The translations under genes were made by a program, and so were the position numbers. From the NCBI RefSeq assembly GCF_949628215.1, contig NC_134276.1:59123733-59187732 (forward strand): a DNA stretch of 64,000 nt. Direction: 5' to 3'. The notes below the pieces were generated by a model. That model made no database searches, was not told the DNA's origin, and saw only the letters and a program-made list of their open reading frames with translations. Numbering within the stretch: the first letter of the stretch is position 1; each line of letters starts with the position of its first letter. The stretch comes from Phalacrocorax aristotelis. Its lineage: Eukaryota > Chordata > Aves > Suliformes > Phalacrocoracidae. Below are positions 51,301 to 63,000 of this stretch, piece after piece.

Positions 51301-53470
51301 CATACAAAAAGAAAGATGCTCTGAGGATTCACAGTGAAAGATTATTTACCTAAATCCCTTCCGCCTCCTCTTTTCTGTCTTTCCAGCTAGCTAATTTTTT
51401 TATAGCATAATCCAAACAGCAAACCAGAACCATGCTGCTAGCAAAGGTCTCCGTGCTTTTTCATCATTCACAACATGTATCAATTAAACAAGGTGTAGCA
51501 TTCCCAAGGTACTTTACTAATATCAATTACACCTTGTTCTTGCAGAAAAATACAAGTGTTATTTCAATTACAAGTGTTGCATAGAGAGGAGAAATTATAA
51601 AATGCCTCCTTAAGCAAAAAATATCAGCAAAAACCCCTAATATCTGCTACAGTTAACTTGAAAGGGAAATACTGCCTAATCACTAGATAGTATTTAAATT
51701 AATCAACTGTGTCAAGACAAAAAGATAGAGTCTAAATGGCTTTTAAATAACTCATTATACATTTGTTATAATACTTCAGAAAGGAAAAAACCACCATCAA
51801 AAGGTTTTAAAGGTGTTAAAATGGTCGCTTCTACAAATACCATTGAGACAGTTGAAGTTAGTCATTATCTGCTTAATGTTTCCATTTTTTCTGCCCTTTG
51901 TCCAAGAAGCCCCAAGACCCCTAGTCTGGGCACAGTTAAATACAGAGTTTTTCAGCTCACAAAAAATACAGAACACTAGTTTTCCCAAACTTCACTGGAT
52001 AGAATTCATGACAAATAATGAATTACATGTCTTCTATTTACTGAAAATAAGTCTTCTCACAAAGAAAAGTATTAGAAAAAAGCATTCCTGACTTACTAGA
52101 CTAGGCATTTTCATTAAAAGCCAGGTTTGTCTAAATACACTTTTATTTGAAATCATTCCACTTAAAGTAGTACTTAATTAAAAGTATAACATTATGGTTA
52201 CATTTAACATTATGTTTACCATGTCCGGCCTGAGAACTAACTGCAAAGACCCCGAAGACCACATCACAAGTTGCTATCATATACGTAACTGCGGCAACAG
52301 TAAAACAGAGCACACTTGGCATCTTGAAAGAAGATTTTTGTAGCACATGTATCGGAGGGGCCCGGTTTCCTGGTTTGTCTGTACACCCCTTCATTTCTAC
52401 TTGCCTTAAGCCCAACTAGCCTCCTCATTCCTGTGATTTTCCCTCCTCTCTGCAGTACATGTGGCTTCCTTTCCACAGTACACTACAGAGTTTACTGTCA
52501 TCTGGGCAAGGAAGCCATATTATCACTTATTTTGAGTTAAACTGATTCTAATTTATTGGCCACCCTGTACAAACTGATCGGCCAGCTGGAGAGCAAGCCA
52601 TGTTCACACTGCAGTGCTTCCATAAGCAATGCTATCAATTTAAACCTATCACCTTTGCCAGCCAATTTTTTCATTAAGCACGTAGAAACTCTTCAGCCAA
52701 ATTTGGCAAAGATCAAGACTGGTCAACAGCTTCAAAAGTTACTTGGGAGAACAAAAAATTGTTGGATGAATAGAGTGAATTGCATAAGCAGAATTTTCTT
52801 AAGGAATCAGGCTAAAAAGGAAGAAGAATTAAAAATATCTCCACATCTTATGGGTAGGCAAAAAACCTACATCATAGTAATCACCTGAAAAATTAAACAA
52901 AACATCACAGTATCTGCTGGTGAAGTATGCAAGAAAGTTTTCTTCCCAAATTTTCTGAAACTGTGCCCATGTTAAACATCTCGCCTGTGCAAATGTTTAA
53001 TGCATACTGAAATTTTTAAAACTTCAAGAACCAATGCATATGATCACCCAGAGCAGCCTAAATATTTTTAATAAGAAATAAGGGAGAAGTGGTTTAGAAT
53101 ACAGTGATACATAAACAAGAAACTACACAATTATTGTACAGTATAGACAAAAAAAATTACAAGAAACCAAGGCAAGGTAGACAAGCAACTGTATTTAGAC
53201 AGCTTCGCTTTAGCTAATCAATATCTATATATTTTCATGTATAAGACATTAAAAATGTGTGTTACAGATACATACACAGATATGATTCCCTTAGTGTATG
53301 GACCCCCCTGAGAAATGTCCCTAAAATGTCCATTAGTTCATTTAGTCCATGACTTAGGGCTCCATCTGGTTACGGTAGTCACTCAGGACCTTCTAATTCC
53401 TGACTACCGCAGTATCCCAGCACTGGGAAAAAACAGCCTGGATGATGGCTGGAATCTTTTTGCTTATCTT
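48371..53470. other. Intergenic between SLC15A1 and DOCK9, part 2
   Basis: This is A+T-rich DNA with no supported gene. A CpG-retaining minus-strand open frame at 52143-52415 is described among the findings. No further repeat family was recognised. Confidence 0.55.
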
Positions 53471-53475
53471 GCACC

Positions 53476-54080
53476 TCACTTAGTGATCAGGTGGTTTCTG
53501 ACTGATGATTTCTGCCTCTTCCCCCTCCTGTTCTTGTGACTGCTCTGCTGCAGAACAGGCTGCCTCTTTTGATTGTCCCCGCTGCTCTCAGAAGCTTCTT
53601 CCTCCCTTAATAAATGAGTTGAGTTCAGCTTCCATTCTTTCTTCTTGACTATCGGGGCAACTGATATAGTCAAGGGCTGGGTCTCTGGTTTAGCCAGGGT
53701 TGTTTGTATGTCTTCAGATACAGAGAACCTCCTCTTCCCCTTGAGCGTGCTCAATAGTGCTTGGTAGGTCTATGCCAGGCCCCAGCACAGGGCGATAAAT
53801 TGTGTCTCTGGCATAGCCAAGGCATCCTTTTTTCAAACATTCTATCGCTTTATCAAGATCCTGCAACTGTCTGGGGGTAAAGTCCCAGACCATTAGAAAT
53901 AACAACCCTTCTAAGTACCTGCCCATGTTCTCGCACGTGCCTTGCTACCCATAACCATACTGCCTTGGGACATAACCCTGTGTGATATATCTAAATAGTT
54001 GGTTAACCTTAGGAAAATCTGGAAACGTATTCTTGAAACATGCTAATAGGAGTATTTTGGTTACCCAAGGATGTTGGAGA
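53476..54080 (-). pseudogene. Degenerate retroviral gag-like fragment
   Basis: Read on the minus strand, a series of broken open segments resembles the amino-terminal (matrix) part of a retroviral gag. An open segment entering near 54078 ends in a stop near 53945. A second (53714-53926) has a helix-rich stretch and an ARDTIYRPVLGPG-like motif, and a third in another frame (53476-53754) is rich in Lys, Glu and Ser. At least two frame breaks separate them, so no working protein can come from it. No LTR, protease or polymerase was found beside it. Assignment is by general appearance only. Confidence 0.3.
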
Positions 54081-54390
54081 TACCGAAGAGTTATTGTAAA
54101 AAAGGAAGAAAACATCTACCCCGCAGGAGAAGAAAGGGAAAGTGCCATTTTTCCTTTCATCCACCAATTGGTTCTCAGAGGAGAAAAGGGAAAAGGTGTA
54201 ATTGGTAATTGTCTTCATGAGATGGTTCCTGAAGTAAAGGGAAGGCAACAACGCAGCACCCAAATACCAGATTAGGTTCAAGGCCAATGCTTTGACCATA
54301 GTTCTCCCAGGCAAAACACAAGCAAGTGCTACACTGCACAGCAAATGGCAGAAGTCAAATATAGACTTTAACAAGCTCTCAAATTTCATT

Positions 54391-54459
54391 GGAGGGGGGG
54401 AGGGGGTGGAAGAAAGGAGGAAAAGAAGAGAAGAAGAAAAAAAAAAAAAAAAAAAAAAG
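54391..54459 (+). repeat. Purine-only tract ending in a long A-run
   Basis: This 69-nt run of G and A has a single interruption (T at 54407). It moves from G-rich to GAA-rich to more than 20 consecutive A. Such tracts can form triplex DNA and mutate quickly. Its A-run generates a poly-Phe open frame on the other strand. Confidence 0.85.
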
Positions 54460-55924
54460 TGTATGGCATTGATCAGATAAACCAGTGCCAAGAACAAGTA
54501 AGTCAACACTGCGACCAGCAACTGTTAAACAGATAATAATTTTAAGTTCCCTCTAACACACTGTTGTCAAATCTCAAACCCTTCATAAATAAAGAAAAAC
54601 ACATACTAGATACTTAATTTGCATGTTGTGGAAGTAGCAGCAGAAAAGGGAGGCTGGTGCAGAATGAATTATTCAGGAGGTAAAACCCAACAATTACAAT
54701 CTTAGCATATCTAAAACCAAAACAATACATGAGAGGGTGTGTTCTCTCATATAAATGCATCATGTAAGATTATAAACAAAAACACTGTAGACTTGGAGTT
54801 GAATATGTGCTAATCGTTAATACTGTGTAAACCTACGTCAACCTTTTGTCAACTACATTCAACTGCTTACTTTCAGCAAATAATCAACACAGTTACACAT
54901 ATATTTACATGTATATAAATATACATAGCTACATATTCTATTATGAATACATACTACATTTATAGGTTGGTTAGCAGATACAGCTACATCAAATTGGGGT
55001 GTCAGTGCAAAAGGTGTTGTACAACTGTAGGAAACTGTCAGTTCTGTTCCAAGGGCAAAGGGGAAGTTAGAAAAAATGGGGTAATTACAAGAAGCCACCA
55101 CGATGTACACCATTTCTATTAATATATTGATACAGAAATCTTCCTGAACGGCAAAACAACCTTAGAGGATATTTCCTGCAAATAATGAAATGTTTTTTTG
55201 AGACTAACTAGATTGATATGTAAAAAAGTACTCCTGTACCCCTTTCCCACAAACAAACTGAAAGCATATAGGGTGGAGGGGGAGAAAGGGGACTGTCTCT
55301 TATCACAGCATTATGGGTTCACTGTCTAGAAGTATTTATCCCCCTTTTTTTAAGGAAAAGAATTTTCAACAAACAGGAATTTTGTTTCAGAAACCTAACT
55401 GGAAAAAGCAGAGTTCACCAGCATTTCACTGCCAGGATGAGCTGTTTTGGAAAAATCTTTGATGAGTAATGACAACATATGAGTTTCATGCTATGCTACA
55501 GAAAATGACAGTAAACCTTATGCCATAATGAAGATATGATTTCTGCTGTCATTTGATGAAAAATTCTGAAGAATTCCTAATATTAACTGTACCAGTGAGT
55601 AACAACTTTTAGTTACTGTAACATGCTACCTGAGTGAAATGTGATGGATCCAAAACGGATGTCTTAACTAATAACCTAAATTCCCTTTCTTGGCAGGGAA
55701 TATGAAACACACCCTAGAAGTGTCTGCATCTCATCTCATACCTAAGCTGCAAAAAGCATTACTTTCTTTTTTTTTTTTTTTTTTTTGATCAAGCTTTCAT
55801 CTTTCCCCAGTCTCGGGGACAAATCTGAAATAAAAACCAGAGCACACAGTGCAAAAAGTAACTACTTTTTTCCTTTTTAATATAGATGTAGTACAGAATG
55901 TTTAATTACAGCAGGACAGTGCTT
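54460..55924. other. Intergenic, 3' of DOCK9
   Basis: This is A+T-rich DNA with no supported gene. A run of 20 T lies at 55767-55786. If the poly(A) signal at 55948 is not used, part of this stretch would be DOCK9 3' UTR. Confidence 0.5.
55767..55786 (+). repeat. T20 homopolymer
   Basis: A run of twenty consecutive T lies between the DOCK9 3' UTR and the intergenic DNA. Confidence 0.9.
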
Positions 55925-56953
55925 CCAGTTAAATAAAATTAAACCCCTTTATTTTCCCCAAATATAAAATTACTAAATTAATGTCTTAAAAGAATAAGAA
56001 TATGGAAAAAGCTTTAAATTATACCACCATTTACCACAGTAACCATGATCACCAATTACATACTCCATTGCTTTGGCAAAAAAGTTTTTTTTCTTTTAAT
56101 AACTGCATATAAACCTAACATAGCAAAGACTGTATACATCTTTATATTGCACTTATTTATACACAGGAATAAATGAACTGTAAAGTCTGCATGTACTTGG
56201 AATGAGCAAGTTTTCACAATAAACTGAAAGCAGAAAGGTAAGAGCTGGTATGAATATTAAAAAATGCTTAGAAATGTAATACATTTATGTACAGACTGTA
56301 TGGACTGTATTAACAAACCATATGTACATAACAATTTACTACTATGATATTTTAGTATAGCTCAGTGTTCATTAATACAGACCTTTGGTTGTATTTAGTT
56401 GTTTAATAAGATCTAAGCTCACATACCTTCAAAATGCAACAAGGTATAAAATAAAGCACAACAATTTGCCAAATGGTACAAAAACTACTATTGTCAGTTC
56501 CATTAAACCCAAAAAACTAGTGTCTCTGTCTAGCCCCAAAATAGTTCTTGTACTTGGAATCAATCTCTATGTGCCATACACAAAAAGAACACCTGAATGT
56601 TACATATCTGCAAAATTACATCCCACAACACTTTGTTATGTGCAATTAATTTCAGTAATACTTTCTAATGAAAGAGAAATTAACTTCAACTTTATATTTT
56701 TCCAACACGCACCGCTGCAATGACATTGTGAATACTTTGAAATGTTACCAGCAAGATTAAAAAAATATGTGTGCCTCCCTTACTCTAAAAGACTATCACC
56801 AGTAACTGCTATTTGCTAAGTGTGCTCAGACATTCGTACGAATTATGCAGCTTGCACGTGCCCAACATTTAGCTTCAAAATCCTGAGTTCCCACACGATG
56901 AAGCAAATCCACATACTTCAGATAAAACGAACATACTTTCCTTTACAAAAGGA
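55925..56953 (-). other. DOCK9: DOCK9 3' untranslated region (probable)
   Basis: About 1 kb lies from the TGA to just past an AATAAA on the minus strand. It is A+T-rich, as expected for a long 3' UTR. The end is inferred. Confidence 0.5.
55948..55953 (-). terminator. Candidate poly(A) signal of DOCK9
   Basis: This is AATAAA on the minus strand, about 1.0 kb past the stop. I noticed no canonical hexamer nearer to the stop. Others further away (for example 52143-52148) leave room for longer forms. Confidence 0.45.
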
Positions 56954-57076
56954 TCATGCAACTGAAGAAGAACTGGGCATCCCATGAACTGCTGTGCTTG
57001 TTGGAGTTCCACTTATGGCGTTGAAAATGTGTAGCGAATTGGGCATAACACTGGCCTTCTCTTCAACCGGAGTAAT
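56954..57076 (-). CDS. DOCK9: DOCK9 last coding exon and stop
   Basis: It encodes 40 codons plus [43 protein letters not shown]. The human tail is also 40 residues and ends SSSSVV. The acceptor is tttaag. It is joined in phase to exon 60396-60534 across a 3.3-kb intron. Confidence 0.95.
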   Translation of the reverse strand: MTPVEEKASVMPNSLHIFNAISGTPTSTAVHGMPSSSSVA

Positions 57077-60000
57077 CTTAAAACGGAAAACATGTATTTA
57101 CCAAAATGTTACTAAATGACACAAGCATTTATGAAACGGCTAACCGATTTCATAACGTGCTGCGTATCAGCTCAAATTTTTAGCACTTTCTCACAGAACT
57201 TTCTGCACAGAACTTCCTTTTGGGGATGGTTATTCTCAGCCATCCTCTACTAGATTTAGGATGGCAGCAGTTATTGCTCCAACATCAGTTCTCCCAATTT
57301 AGGTATTACACTGTCCTCTCTAGAGGAAGCTTGAAGAGCTTCTCTCATTTCTCTTGTTAACTTTCAAAAGGAGTTTCACGAGGACAGCAGGCTTTCTTTT
57401 TGCCTCTTTTTTGTTTGTTTTGCTTCTTTTTTTTTTTGACTTGGAGGTATGATTTGAGCGTTTCTTATCAAAAGCTATCAAAGCACCAAAAAGACTTCAT
57501 TCTTAACAGCTATAAATTTACTGATGTTAATATTAGAAATATCAGAAAGAAAGGAATTATGTAAAGATTAGACAAACTAAGAGCAGAAGTAAAGAAAACT
57601 AATTACCATCCCATCTGATCATATTGGCAAGCAGCAGAGGAGAAAAAAAGAGAAATCTGTTAAGATTCATTTCTGTATTTTTCATAACAATTTTTTGGTA
57701 ATTGTTTAAAATCCACAGTTATAAGACAGATAACAGGGTTTTCTTTCAATGACATTAGAACAAATACTATGAGAAGCTCTTTTTTCCAAATACAGCGATA
57801 GGCAGGCATACAAAGGTGACATTTTTAAACATTTCAGTGAAAAGCCTCATGATTCTAAGCCTTCAGGGGAGCGACCAATCTAATTTAAAACAAAATCCCA
57901 ATAACATAGGATGTTTTAATTATTTACAACTAATTACTTTCATATAAAAAGAACACAGCGGTAGGCTAATAGTACACATTACTGCAGTCAGTACTGTACT
58001 TTCATATTCTGTTCACACTACCTCAACAGGTATCAGTTGTTTGCCCTTTCTTCTCTTTTTTTACTTTTAGACAATATGATTAACTCCTGAAGTTTCAGGC
58101 ATTACATGCGTCTTCTTATGTCAGCCTTTGGAAACTCACACACCTGAGCATTTTTTAAACGTATGTATCTTGCATTGAGTTCAAAGTATTTTTTTCTTGT
58201 GTACAAACTGTCATTATATCCTTTTACTTTTTCCTATGCCAGGGGAATATAAATTTTTGATTTATTATTCTTATCATTAAATTATCTGACCAAAACATTT
58301 TCCTCTCTTTTCTGAAGGGGTCTTCTGTACAGCTGTCTAATTCTCCCATATAACTAAATAGTCTTGATCAGCTGTCCAAGCTGTTACCCTCCTTTCTAAA
58401 ACCCTCCACTGCTTTCTGCTTTTCAATATATCACATTGAAATAAAAACTGTCCCATTTTTGTCAGCTAAGCAATTTCTTTTCCTGTTCCAGGGATCTTTC
58501 AAAACTTTTTCCTCTACAAGCATATCTGAAAGACACTGGGGTTTTTTTGGGGGGGCTTTTTAGCTGGGTACTTTTATTTGTTTGTTTGTTGTTCCCCCCC
58601 CCCCCCAAAAAAAAAAAACAAACAACACACAAACACCAAACCAAAACAACAACCAACACATGGATTCTGACAGGATAGCATCACACACAGAATCCCAGAA
58701 TGGTAGGGGTTGGAAGGGACCTCTGGAGATCATCTTGTCCAACTCCCCTGCTTGAGCAGGTCAGTCCCTACAAACTTTGTTTCATAACATTCTCTGTCAT
58801 TGGTGGTTAAAAAAAAGAAGTTAGTTTTGTGATAAGCTTTTCCCTGTGATAGTATAACAAAAGAATAAGAGAATGAAAACAAAGGCTATGCACTTGCTGT
58901 ATTATTGTGCTTCACCATAATTATAGCACAGAGCTATTCATACCACAGTACCTGAGAAAACCACTTCAGGAAATAACAGAGAGCAAGAAAGCATATGAAA
59001 TGAACTTTAGACACTTGACACATTTTTTAACAGAAAAAAAATCACCATAAAAATTTTGGATACCATCTAAGCAAGGGTAGAATAAAGGCACATCTTTCTT
59101 AGAGAAGTCTATGGATAAGCTGTTACGCTGGCAAGCTGACTAGCTGTTTGAGCAAGTACTTCTTGCATAATAATAATTTAAAGATGTCAGAAAATAGTAA
59201 ATGCATAAAGTCACTGTACATCTAAAGGATGCAATCAAAAAAACCCTGTAAGATTAACAGAGCATTTAAATGTCTGCTAGGCTGGACACCTCAGGTAGGT
59301 CTCAAGTTTGATTTTTCTTGTACAATTTCATTTCTGAGTACAGCCTATAGTTTTCATATGGACAAGAGAAACTCAGAGCTTCTCTTTTTATCAGCTGGTT
59401 ATCCAGACTAGAATGCATTGGTTCCTAGACTAAGAAAAGCTGCTATTATGCTCACACATCTAAGGAAGTCTCACAGATGTGTATTTGTAAGGTAAAATAT
59501 TATCAGAAAACACAGGTATTTCTTGTGGGCCAGAAATACAAGACTCAAGGGTTAAGAACTATGAGCCACTCCATGGCTCTGGGAAAAGATTATACAAATA
59601 ACAGTGGATGAAAGAAAAGGAACCTGAAGTGATGAATATCGTAACAAAAATGTCAAGAAGGCAGGGATCAAGCATGAACCTTCAGCCCTTCCTTCCTCCC
59701 GGAAATAATATCCCTGCCTCTATAGTCAGGAGACATTTCTACCACAGATCCTAGATGCAAGGTCCTACACCTCACTCCACGAGAGTTCTGGTTTTCCTTT
59801 TCTCATATCTCCAGCTTCCCTGTAGTGGATTCCCCTCAAGAAAATGTGTTGGAATACCTCTTGAAAGATGTTTAACTCTTTGTTGCAAAAGTAAATGCTG
59901 ACACCTCCAAAATCTGAAGAAAAAGGGCTAAGCTTGCAGATCAAATCCCCCTGCAGTTACCAGGAAGTATGGACTAAAATGAACTTTTTGGGCCACTGAA

Positions 60001-63000
60001 GAGAGACCCCTGTGACTACTACACCTATGAAGTATAAATGACATATATATATACTCATGTAATTAAATTTGTTTTATCTTTTCTGTAGTCTTCCTCTCCT
60101 ACAAAAAAAAATAGGCTGGTGCTAACCAGATATACTTTCTTAATGAGGAAGATTTAATTCTGAAGGTCAAGAAAGGATCTGCAGAAAATGCACAAAGAGA
60201 AAAAAAAAAAAAAAAAAAAAAAAAGAGGAACTTCCACAACTCCATGATATGCTTAGGGTCCAATGAGGGGGGAGGGGAGGCGGGTAGAAAAGAAACAAAC
60301 ATTTTGTGTAAAGCATTACACACAGTTCTCCTAGTGGTTTCACATTACAGCTATATTCTGAACGCTGGTATGTATAATTTAATTTCAGCACATACTTGTT
60401 CATGCATTATTTCAGAAAGCTCTTTTGCCATTTCTCTGTAGTTGGCCTTCATCTCTTCTTGATATTCCAACTGATCTTCCTTTATAAGTCGTTCATTTAC
60501 ACCCAGGGCATGCCCACAAGCTTCAACAAATTGCCTGATGTAGATAAAATAATAATTAAAAAAAATTATGTCAATCAGGAACACAAAAATCCAAAAGATT
60601 AATCCAAAATGATAGCTTAAAGTATGTTTTTAATGCAGTCAGGACACTATAAAAGTTAAAAGTTCTTAAAAAATTCTTAGGATATACATCTTGGAGAAAG
60701 TGTTTTGTTTTTTTTTTTTTTCCTCTTCCAAAAAACATACCTAAAAACTTCCTTTAGTAGCTTTACTTTGTTGTCTGGATATCTTTTGGTGTTTGTATCA
60801 TCTAGGAAAGCTCTTGCATATGCTAACGGACCAGCATTAACCTAAAAGGACAAGAAATACAAAATAAAGGCAGTTCTCTGACATATTGTCTTATCAGTAA
60901 CAGATACTACAGGTGTCTGTCTGATTTGCTTTTCTTAGAAGAAGATACTGATTTCAGATAAGCTGGGCTTATGAAATAAGACGACTGCTGCGGTTAGAAC
61001 ATAAAAGAACGAGAGGTCTCCATAACACTCTGCACGAGCCTGCCCTGGCACAAAGAAACCACTTTGATGATGTGGCAAAGTAACTGGCGATAGTGCCCAT
61101 TTGTCATCTCTGTTTATGAAATCAGGGTGGGAAAATGAGGAAAATAAGTTACATCTCCTACTGTTTGGTCTGCCTATCGATTGAAAACACTCTTCCAAGC
61201 TGAAAATTCTGCACTAATTAGCAGAAATTTAGTTGCGCTACTATGGCACCTACATGAAAAGTGGATTCAATGATTTCTGACTCATCCCTATTATTCTTTT
61301 ATATTAACAGTAAGAGCCCCTCCCTTCTCATCCTAAATGCCATCTTAACAACTTTCTGATTTTGGAACCTTGGTGGTTTGGGTTTGGTTTTTTTTTTCTT
61401 TTTTTTGTTTTTTTTAATTTCAATATGACAACAGTTCATTTTAGATAACTGTATTTACTGTTCTTTTGATTTGAATCAGTTAAAATGATAGAGAGGCACT
61501 TTTGTCATTGCATTCTTAAGACCCTTACCATATTGATTTGTACATGCTACAACTGCTTTATGTATCCTATTTTGGTGAATCTGATGGTTTCTTTATACAT
61601 TCAGTTCTTGCTTGCCTTAGGCAAAACGAAATGTTGCACAGTGAGATTTTCTGCTATTACCCTCCTCCTATATTTTGTCACTCCCTCTTCATCTCCATAG
61701 GGACCTGACTAAAATACAAAAGCAATAAAGACCATGTTGAACCTACTGTGAGCAGACCTACATCTAGGCAAGAATATGTTCATTCATCCTCATATGAGAA
61801 ATCACTGTTTTATGGTAGTTTCAGCTTTATACCAAATCTGGTGGGGCTCATACCACCAGAAATTCCAGAGATTAATCTTGATCCTTCCATGTAACTGTCC
61901 ATGATCAGTGTTTATATGAAATACTTTTATTGCTTTTCCTGTTCTGGAAATAACTGCAAACAGCGAGCATATTTCTGATTTAGGACATTCTTGAATATAC
62001 AGCATAGAAACTAATGACAACATGCTTCTTATATAATTATCAGAGACAGAAGCAAAAGAAAGAGCTGAATGGCAAAGTATATGGTCTTACCTGAACACTG
62101 ACACTTCCTTGTAGCTTCAGCTGCAATTTGATCATATCTACTTCAGCTGAAGAGCAAAGCTGTCTAAGTTCTGCAACTTTTTTACTCATTTCATCAATGG
62201 CTACTTCAATTGGGTTTAAGTCTGTATGGTGCTGGTACATTACTGGAATGCGCTTTTTCACATATGGGAAACAATGTATAGCTATGGACAGAAACAAGTT
62301 TAATACAGTTAGAAAAAGGTTTTTGAATAAGGTGTGTTTGGATAGAATTTTATGCTAAAAATATCATTTTGATGTAATTAGTTGCCCAATTTAATAACGC
62401 ATTATACAATTAGAAATACTACCAAACGTACAAGGAAACAGAATACTGAAAATGTAAATATGCATAGATTTACATGTATTACAGCAAAGAAAGATCATTG
62501 TCATTACTGCCACTAATAATAACCAAGAAATAAATGATTGGAACTTAATTCATATGAGAACTGTAAAAGTAATTGCTTATCATCCACATATCTCAAGGAG
62601 GAGAAGAATCAAAAACAGCAAAGTTGTATTTTCTATTTCCTCACAAGTATTACTTATGGACAGCTAACATATAAAGTAATTTAAGTTGCTTTTACTACTA
62701 TATTAAGACAGTGATACTGAAGATTACACTTAACGGAGACAAAACACCAAACAGTCTTTTCCAAAGAACAAGGAAAGCTTGACTCCAGATTCACAATTCT
62801 TGAAGCTCCAGGAAAAAACCCCCCAAATTATTTGAGGATTAACCCTTGAAGAAACCAATTTGAAACTCAGCTTTGGCTAAAAATATGAAAAGTATTTTAG
62901 CTGACAGCTAAAACGAGCTTTAAGTAAGTGAAATGGAAAAATCCATACAGGACAGAGACTCAGACCATTTGAATTAACGTTTCCAGTCAAAGCGCATCTT

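Larger units (their letters stand above)
57077..60395 (-). other. Last intron of DOCK9
   Basis: This 3.3-kb intron contains a CR1 fragment at 58682-58775, a C13A12 run with a partly complementary G/T run to its left, and an A25 run at 60200-60224. No other exon was recognised. Human DOCK9 has alternative C-terminal exons, but none can be seen here with confidence. Confidence 0.6.

Noticed and set aside
52556-52888. 110-codon plus-strand open frame
   Set aside because: Low-complexity, A+T-driven composition, no domain, no conserved motif.
54009-54521. 170-codon open frame on the minus strand with a poly-Phe stretch
   Set aside because: The Phe run is the A-run of the purine tract read backwards, and the rest has no recognisable domain. 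The frame does not match the gag-like frames that overlap it.
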